Source: Nephromyces sp. MM_2019 (Eukaryota > Apicomplexa > Aconoidasida > Nephromycida). From it: a stretch of 12,435 bases of DNA. This document shows positions 7,991 through 12,435 of this stretch, piece after piece. Position 1 is the stretch's first letter; each line of letters begins with the position of its first letter. The position numbers and the translations under genes are program-made. The notes under the pieces were generated by a model, which was given only the letters and a program-made list of their open reading frames with translations, was not told the origin of the DNA and ran no database searches. Location of the stretch: NCBI GenBank assembly GCA_015657535.1, contig JADHZB010001484.1, positions 7,326 through 19,760 on the forward strand, read 5' to 3'.

Positions 7991-8496
7991 GAGGCAGTGA
8001 TGAGATTCGTGAGGAAGTGGCGACTGGTGGTGGTGGGGTGGTGGTAGCAGATAGTAGAGGGTAGAAGAAACTTCTAAGTGATGTTCTTATAGTAGTATAT
8101 GTGTGTTGTACAGTAAACGATGCCCAACAGACTAAGCGAAACAGTTTATCGTCTACACAGAAGGAGTAATGAGAAAACAGGGGGGGCTGAGAGAGGAGGG
8201 GGTAAAAACGTGAGCTCTGAAGAAGCGTTTCTCGCAGTTAAGACAAACGTGAGAGTGGCAGGTCGAAAACCTCAGCAGAGTCGAAGATTTGAAGGCAAAA
8301 CGATGAAGAAGTGAAGATTTCACACAAAAATAATGAAGAAGACAGGTAATCTGACACTTTCTTCAAAACATATGAAGAAGAGGAGCAGAAAAAGCAACTT
8401 TTGAAAGTTTAAGGCCTAAAAAAGCAGAAAATGCAAAGTTTTATGCGAGGAGGGAGATTTACGTTTATTAGTTTTTTTTGCCATTCTCCCCCTCAG
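7991..8496. other. Region upstream of RPAC2, no recognised gene
   Basis: This is presumably the RPAC2 promoter and 5' UTR. A 64-codon plus-strand frame (8120-8314) is Lys/Arg/Gly-rich, matches no family I know, and ends without splice signals; I do not call it a gene. ATGAAGAAG recurs at about 8302, 8333 and 8371. A T-run (about 8470-8479) followed by CTCCCCCTCAG makes a good polypyrimidine tract and acceptor at 8496. Confidence 0.45.
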
Positions 8497-8575
8497 AAGC
8501 ACAAAATTGGCTTCTTCAACTTCCACTTTTCCGTCAAAAAATTCAGTTTTTATGCTTCAAGCGTCATGTATTGAG
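8497..8575 (+). other. Exon-like segment of unknown gene
   Basis: The segment has a strong pyrimidine-rich acceptor (CCCCCTCAG|AAGC) and a donor at its end (TTGAG|GTGAGG), spaced 79 bp apart. Two of three frames are open across it. One contains an ATG near the end (MLQASCIE then the donor), which would fit a first coding exon. I could not find a next exon that continues the frame, and no homology is visible. Confidence 0.25.
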
Positions 8576-9295
8576 GTGAGGAACAAAGTGTACATCGAAG
8601 AGGGGTGAGAAACCAAAAAAATGCCGCACACGCAAACCGGGAGATGCACATAGGTAGGTACACATACACAGATAGATACACACCCGCTCAGGTACGCACA
8701 CACAAGTAGGGTGCATGCTGTTTTCATGCTGTGTGTGGCGTGTGCGTATGTGTCGGTGTGTGTGTATGCTGTGTGTGAGTGCTGGATATGTTGTGTGCGT
8801 GGTATGTGCGTGTGCGCCTGCATTTCGGGCTGGATGTATGCGTGTGTGTATGTATATGTCTGGACCGTATCACGGTATCTCAACGTTGCGGCCTATTCTT
8901 TCATGCATTAGGATGGTTTTGGCTCAGGTACAAGATACATTAGGCTTCGGTTGGTATGTGTGATGCTAGATTACCGCTATCAACATCAATAGTCCCCGTA
9001 GACTATTTATGCAAGCACCGCGCTAATGCAAAAGTTCATTTTCAACAGTGGCATGTGTTCATGGTGATGGAACTTGATTTCTGTGTGTGTATTGAAACCT
9101 TGACATAAAAACTCTCTGGCATAAACAATTAAAAGTACAGCGCGGTGGCCTTTGGGTTGAAACAGGGCGTTTACGCGATAAATATGCTACAAAAGGGCTG
9201 TGGGTGCATCAATGTCTGTGTGCGTGTGTGCAGTGGTAGTGTGTGTATTGTGTGTGTGTATGGGTGTCGTGTGCCTGTGTGCGTGTGTGTGTGCT
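8576..9295. other. TG/CA-rich region without recognised gene
   Basis: CA-rich sequence at about 8620-8710 is followed by TG-rich sequence at 8725-8860, then mixed sequence (8865-9200), then TG-rich again (9210-9295). Here the CA block precedes the TG block on the plus strand, so on the minus strand the order is likewise CA then TG. The open frames on either strand are mostly Cys/Val or Thr/His repeat translation. No conserved protein was found in the mixed central part. Confidence 0.45.
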
Positions 9296-9543
9296 TCATT
9301 TCTTCTGAGCTTCTGCGTAGCTTTGTTGAGCTCCCATGTTACGGAGCTGCCTTTTTTGAAGCCTCCTGTGTTTCATGAAAGCTTTCATGTGTGCACACAT
9401 ACCATATGAGGGAATAGCCACGCACATGCACAGGACACACACACACCCACAATACACACACTTCGAATACGTACCATCTGCCGACCGCGGGCAGGTGCAA
9501 CTCAGCAAACTCGTCGCATGAAGCAGGTTAAGCCTCTCGGCCG
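9296..9543 (-). other. Candidate exon(s) of an unidentified gene
   Basis: On the minus strand, one frame is open from about 9543 to a TGA at 9298-9296. The first part reads PAERLNLLHATSLLSCTCPR and ends at a consensus-like donor (CAGATG|GTACGT, exon end 9475). The last part is basic, KHRRLQKRQLRNMGAQQSYA then EAQKK and stop. An acceptor at 9382 would keep frame, but it is an AAG in a weak context; the better CAG at 9366 does not keep that frame. The plus strand also shows a possible 49-bp exon (9495-9543) with CAG acceptor and GTACGT donor. Which strand, if either, is coding is unresolved. Confidence 0.25.
9374..9389. repeat. 16-bp perfect palindrome
   Basis: CATGAAAGCTTTCATG is its own reverse complement. 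It lies inside the candidate minus-strand exon region and covers the weak acceptor at 9382. Function is unknown. Confidence 0.65.
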
Positions 9544-9545
9544 GT

Positions 9546-9712
9546 ACGTGTGTGTGTCTGACTACTTTCCTATATGTGTGTGTGTCTGACTACTTTCCTA
9601 TATGTGTGTGTGTCTGACTACTTTCCTATATGTGTGTGTGTCTGAATATTTTCCTATATGCGTGTGTGTCTGACTACTTTCCTATGTATGTGTCTGGGCA
9701 CTTTCCTGCATA
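9546..9712. repeat. 28-bp tandem array (about 5.5 copies)
   Basis: The motif CTGACTACTTTCCTATA followed by a TG run repeats at exactly 28 bp. The A of CTGA falls at 9561, 9589, 9617, 9645 and 9673. The fourth copy has CTGAATATT and a sixth copy is degraded. The plus-strand translation gives a repeated hydrophobic Cys/Val/Ser/Tyr pattern that I do not consider coding. Confidence 0.9.
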
Positions 9713-10090
9713 TTTACTTTTATGTGTGTGTACGTTTCAATCTGCTGCATATTTGAGATTCTGCGGGTTATTCGTATGTATATTTTCCAACTGTGTGGGC
9801 GTGTGCCTTATGTCTGCGCATATATTTCAGTTTGTGTGTGTGCAGGTCTACGTGCAAATCTGTGTCTCGTGTGTGTTTGTATCTATATCTGCATATTTTC
9901 TTGTGTGTGTATTTCCATTTCCGAATCTACCTCAATCTACCACCCCCCCCTCCCCACGCACACACACTTCCTCGTCCTCTTGTCAATAAGGAATCATATG
10001 CACTCTCATCCACCGCCTCTCCCTCCCCATTCCGCGAGGTTATAACCTGTCAAAACTCGCTGCTTGCGAGCTACCATCGGCGCCGAGCCT
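9713..10090. other. TG-rich, then C-rich stretch without recognised gene
   Basis: TG-rich sequence to about 9915 gives way to a C-rich and CA-rich stretch (about 9930-10035). On the minus strand a short frame MVARKQRVLT (10065-10036) ends at ACAG|GTTATA, which could be a first exon, but it does not join in frame with the candidate exon at 9543-9475. No gene is called. Confidence 0.4.
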
Positions 10091-10340
10091 GTGTATGCAG
10101 GAATTGCTTCACTCTCCCTCTTCACACGCAGAAACACACGTGCAGTAATTGTGTGTGCAGGGCCTGCTTCCTTCACCCTCTTCACACACAGCTGCAGTAA
10201 TTGTGTGTGCAGGACCTGCCTCATTCTCGCTTTCTCACACAGAGACACAACTGCAGTAATTGTGTATGCAGGAACTTCCACCCTCTTCGTACACACCCGT
10301 GCAGTAATTGTGTGTGCAGGAACTGCTTAATTCTCCTTAA
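10091..10340. repeat. Tandem array of 48-60-bp units with acceptor-like cores (5 copies)
   Basis: Copies start at 10091, 10151, 10203, 10262 and 10310, each beginning GTGTRTGCAGG, followed by a pyrimidine-rich CTGCTTCMTTCTCCCTCTTCA-type half, a CACA segment and GTGCAGTAATT or CTGCAGTAATT. Unit lengths are 60, 52, 59 and 48 bp, and the fifth is partial. Each unit contains one TGTGTGCAG|GA element, which looks exactly like the 3' splice site of transporter intron 5. Confidence 0.88.
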
Positions 10341-10715
10341 ATGTTCGCGATGGGATTTCCTCGTTCTAGAGTATCAAAGAATCCGCTACTCACCTCTGAT
10401 GTTTCAACACCCACCCAACGGATGCTCTCTCAAAACCCCCCTTCTAAAGTGTATGTCAGAAGGCTTTTCCGGCGAGTTAAGCCCCCAAGAAGTACACACA
10501 CACACGCCACCACCCCCTTCCGAAAGAATTTCCCCCTGTTTTCCCCGCCAATGAGGCACACACCCCTCCTCATGCCATGGGCGGGAGATTGCATCCGACT
10601 TTGTGTGGGGGTTCCCTGCTCCCTCACTGCGAAACACACACGACATTCTTCAAATTCTATCTTTCTATATAACTTGAGAGAGAAACCTCCCCCCCAGTGA
10701 CTGATCATCTTGATT
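10341..10715 (+). other. C-rich open region, coding status unclear
   Basis: Two overlapping plus-strand frames stay open (10341-10700 and the end of a frame reaching 10554). The first is rich in Arg, Pro and Ser, the second contains DFLVLEYQRIRYSPLMFQHP. Neither resembles a family I know. The stretch directly follows an acceptor-like TGTGTGCAG|GA of the array upstream, so it could be an exon. Antisense frames are equally long, which argues that openness here reflects base composition. Confidence 0.2.
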
Positions 10716-10739
10716 GTGTGTGTGCTATATTATGGGTAA

Positions 10740-11090
10740 CGGAGGAGGAGGTGAAGGATAAAATCCCAGTTTGTGGTGTGGCATTTTTCTCGATGTTTAG
10801 GGGGCACCAGAGCGCTTAGTAGGTGTGTGTTTGTGTGGCTGGTAGTAGGGGTGGTGGGGGATATATGTGTGTGTGTGTATGTTGGTTGGAGTGTGGGTGC
10901 ATATATTGGTTGGAGTGTGGGTAGGTTGGATTGTATGTGTGTGTTGGTTGGATTGTGCGTGTGTTTCTGCGTTAAAGGGTGCGTATGCGTGTCGTTATTG
11001 TGCGTCCTATAACGGAATCTTTGAAGTTGCCGTTGTGTGCGTGTCGTTGATTCAACCTCGGTGGTTCTGCAGTCAAAATACTACTCCGTG
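10740..11090. repeat. TG/GGTTGG-rich stretch
   Basis: The sequence is GT-rich with three or more repeats of GTTGGTTGGAGTGTGGGT or close variants (about 10880-10960), then becomes mixed up to 11090. The G-pairs and G-triplets could form weak quadruplex structures. No gene is recognised. Confidence 0.55.
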
Positions 11091-11700
11091 TGTATCTGTG
11101 TGTGTGTGTATCTCCTCTCTTTATGTGTCTATCTCCCTCTCTTTGTGTCTGCATATCTCTCCCTTTATGTGCATACATCTCTCTCGTTATGTCTGTGTGT
11201 GTGTGTGTATCTTTCTCGCAATCTATCCTTGTGTGTATCCATCGCTCGCACTCTCTGTATAGTTCTCTCTCTATCCTGCTGTTTGTATGTGTATCTATTG
11301 CTCATGCTCTGTGTGTGTATATGTATCTATCGCTCATACTCTGTGTGTGTGTGTGTATTTATCGCTCACCCTCTGTGTGTGGTCTATTTCTCACACTCTG
11401 TGTGTGCATGTCTCTCTCTATCCTTGTATATTTGTATCTATCGCTCACGCTCTGTATGTGTGGTCTATCGATAACCCTCTCTGTGTGTGTATACAGTTCT
11501 CTCTCAATCCTTGTGTATATACCCATGGCTCAAACTCTCTGAGTATGTGTATTTCTCTCTCTATCCTTGTGTGTGTGTGCGTGCTTTTCTTTCTCTATCC
11601 ATGTGTGTGTGTGTCTACCTCTCATACTCTGTGTGGTCTATCGCTCACTCTCTCTCTCTGGGGTCTATCGCTCATACTCTATGTATGTGAATGTGTTTCC
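11091..11700. repeat. Long TG/TC-rich degenerate tandem tract
   Basis: About 600 bp is made of TGTGTG runs alternating with pyrimidine-rich segments such as TCTATCGCTCAYACTCT and CTCTCTCTATCCTTG, at irregular spacing of about 30-60 bp. The plus strand is almost purine-free apart from G in TG. Long plus-strand open frames (up to 152 codons) translate to Cys/Val/Ser/Leu repeats and are composition artefacts. Confidence 0.8.
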
Positions 11701-12339
11701 TTATCTTTCTTAGCTTCAGGCTATCCCCATAGGCTCATTCTCTAAGATGAGTTTTTTAGTCAAAATTTGATAAAAATGCAGGACTATGGCCCTCGTTGAT
11801 ATTTTAAAGAAGAAGTTGCTTTTTTGGATGTTTTAAAGAATTTTAGAGGAAGTGACTGGTATTTTAGGGGGTGCATTCTGCAAATAACGAGAATAAAGGG
11901 AGAAGAAGAAGCAGATTCTTGAAACACAGTGAAGAAACGGTGAAATGTTGTGAAAACGTGGGTTTCTCTGAATTTGGAGCGAAGTAAAGGGGTTGCTGGT
12001 TCGTCGGAATCTGTGATTTTGCGTGTGTGGGTGTGGGTATGCGGGTTTGGTATGCTTATGTGTGTGTGTGTTTGACTATGTGTGTGTGTGTGTATGAGAG
12101 TTTGACTCTTTGTGTGTGCATTTTGTTGCTTGCATGTGTTTGCTTATTTGTATTTTGCATTATTCATCTGAGCTTTACTATTTGCACTGGAGAGCTGTAT
12201 ATACACCAAATGTACCAATGGCTTCATGTTGTAATTTTAACCCTTTTTGTGTGTGTTGACTTTCGGATTCTTTGGGAGTTTTTCCTGCATCTTTGATGTT
12301 TTGCCATCATTTCTTTACTTCATATTTGACGCTCTAAAA

Positions 12340-12341
<2 letters not shown>
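11701..12341. other. Mixed AT-rich region without recognised gene
   Basis: AT-rich sequence with short recurring ATTTTAAAGAA and GAAGAAG motifs (about 11795-11950), then TG-rich sequence (about 12015-12120), then AT-rich sequence to the poly-T. An 89-codon plus-strand frame at 12027-12296 is largely repeat-derived and resembles no family. Confidence 0.45.

Positions 12342-12435
<94 letters not shown>
12342..12435. repeat. Poly-T run of 94 bases at the window end
   Basis: From 12342 to the last base every position is T. A pure run of this length is unlike the imperfect repeats elsewhere. It is either a true homopolymer such as the poly(A) tail of a minus-strand retrocopy, or an assembly or sequencing artefact at a contig end. 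Confidence 0.9.

Noticed and set aside
8120..8314. 64-codon plus-strand frame near the RPAC2 5' end
   Set aside because: Low-complexity Lys/Arg/Gly composition with no homology or splice context; more likely promoter or 5' UTR sequence.
8860..9200. Possible tRNA or small RNA in the mixed-composition stretch
   Set aside because: No T-loop-like GGTTCRANNCC box or matching acceptor stem was found on either strand.
11090..11745. Long plus-strand open frames of up to 152 codons rich in Cys, Val, Ser and Leu
   Set aside because: They are translations of TG and TC repeats, are open in several frames at once and have no domain.

Overview
This is a eukaryotic nuclear fragment, most likely from an intron-bearing protist. 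Two conserved genes can be reconstructed only by splicing, with GT-AG introns (one GC-AG). The introns and intergenic DNA are dominated by (TG)n/(CA)n-derived simple and tandem repeats. No operon structure, tRNA, rRNA or CRISPR array was seen. The lineage cannot be fixed from this window: one gene belongs to the BT1 folate/pteridine transporter family (kinetoplastids, apicomplexans, oomycetes, plants, cyanobacteria), the other is a universal eukaryotic RNA polymerase subunit.

Layout. 1-1415: repeat-rich upstream DNA (a 20-bp CA-type array at 1-138, an 18-bp TG-type array at 641-860, and a CA tract ending in AG just before the first start codon). 1416-6181, plus strand: a seven-exon gene for a 593-residue multi-spanning BT1-family transporter. 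All six junctions stay in frame. Its introns hold a 13-bp minisatellite, G-runs and TG/CA tracts. 6182-7190: intergenic DNA between convergent genes, including a possible alternative acidic last exon (6243-6377). 7990-7191, minus strand: a two-exon gene for the 120-residue RPAC2/AC19 subunit shared by RNA polymerases I and III. 7991-12435: about 4.4 kb of repeat-rich DNA in which I recognise no complete gene. It holds weak exon-like segments (8497-8575 plus; 9296-9543 minus), tandem arrays with 28-bp and 48-60-bp units, a long TG/TC-rich tract, and a terminal run of 94 T that looks like a contig edge or homopolymer artefact.

The two genes are not functionally linked: one is membrane transport of a folate- or pterin-like solute, the other is transcription of rRNA and tRNA genes. 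What they share is intron style. Most junctions are phase 1 with a G|GT donor, and several introns, including the RPAC2 one, run TG-rich at the 5' end and CA-rich at the 3' end, so the transcript could fold into a long GU/AC hairpin bringing the splice sites together. That recurring arrangement is the most interesting signal here. I saw no convincing new multi-gene system.
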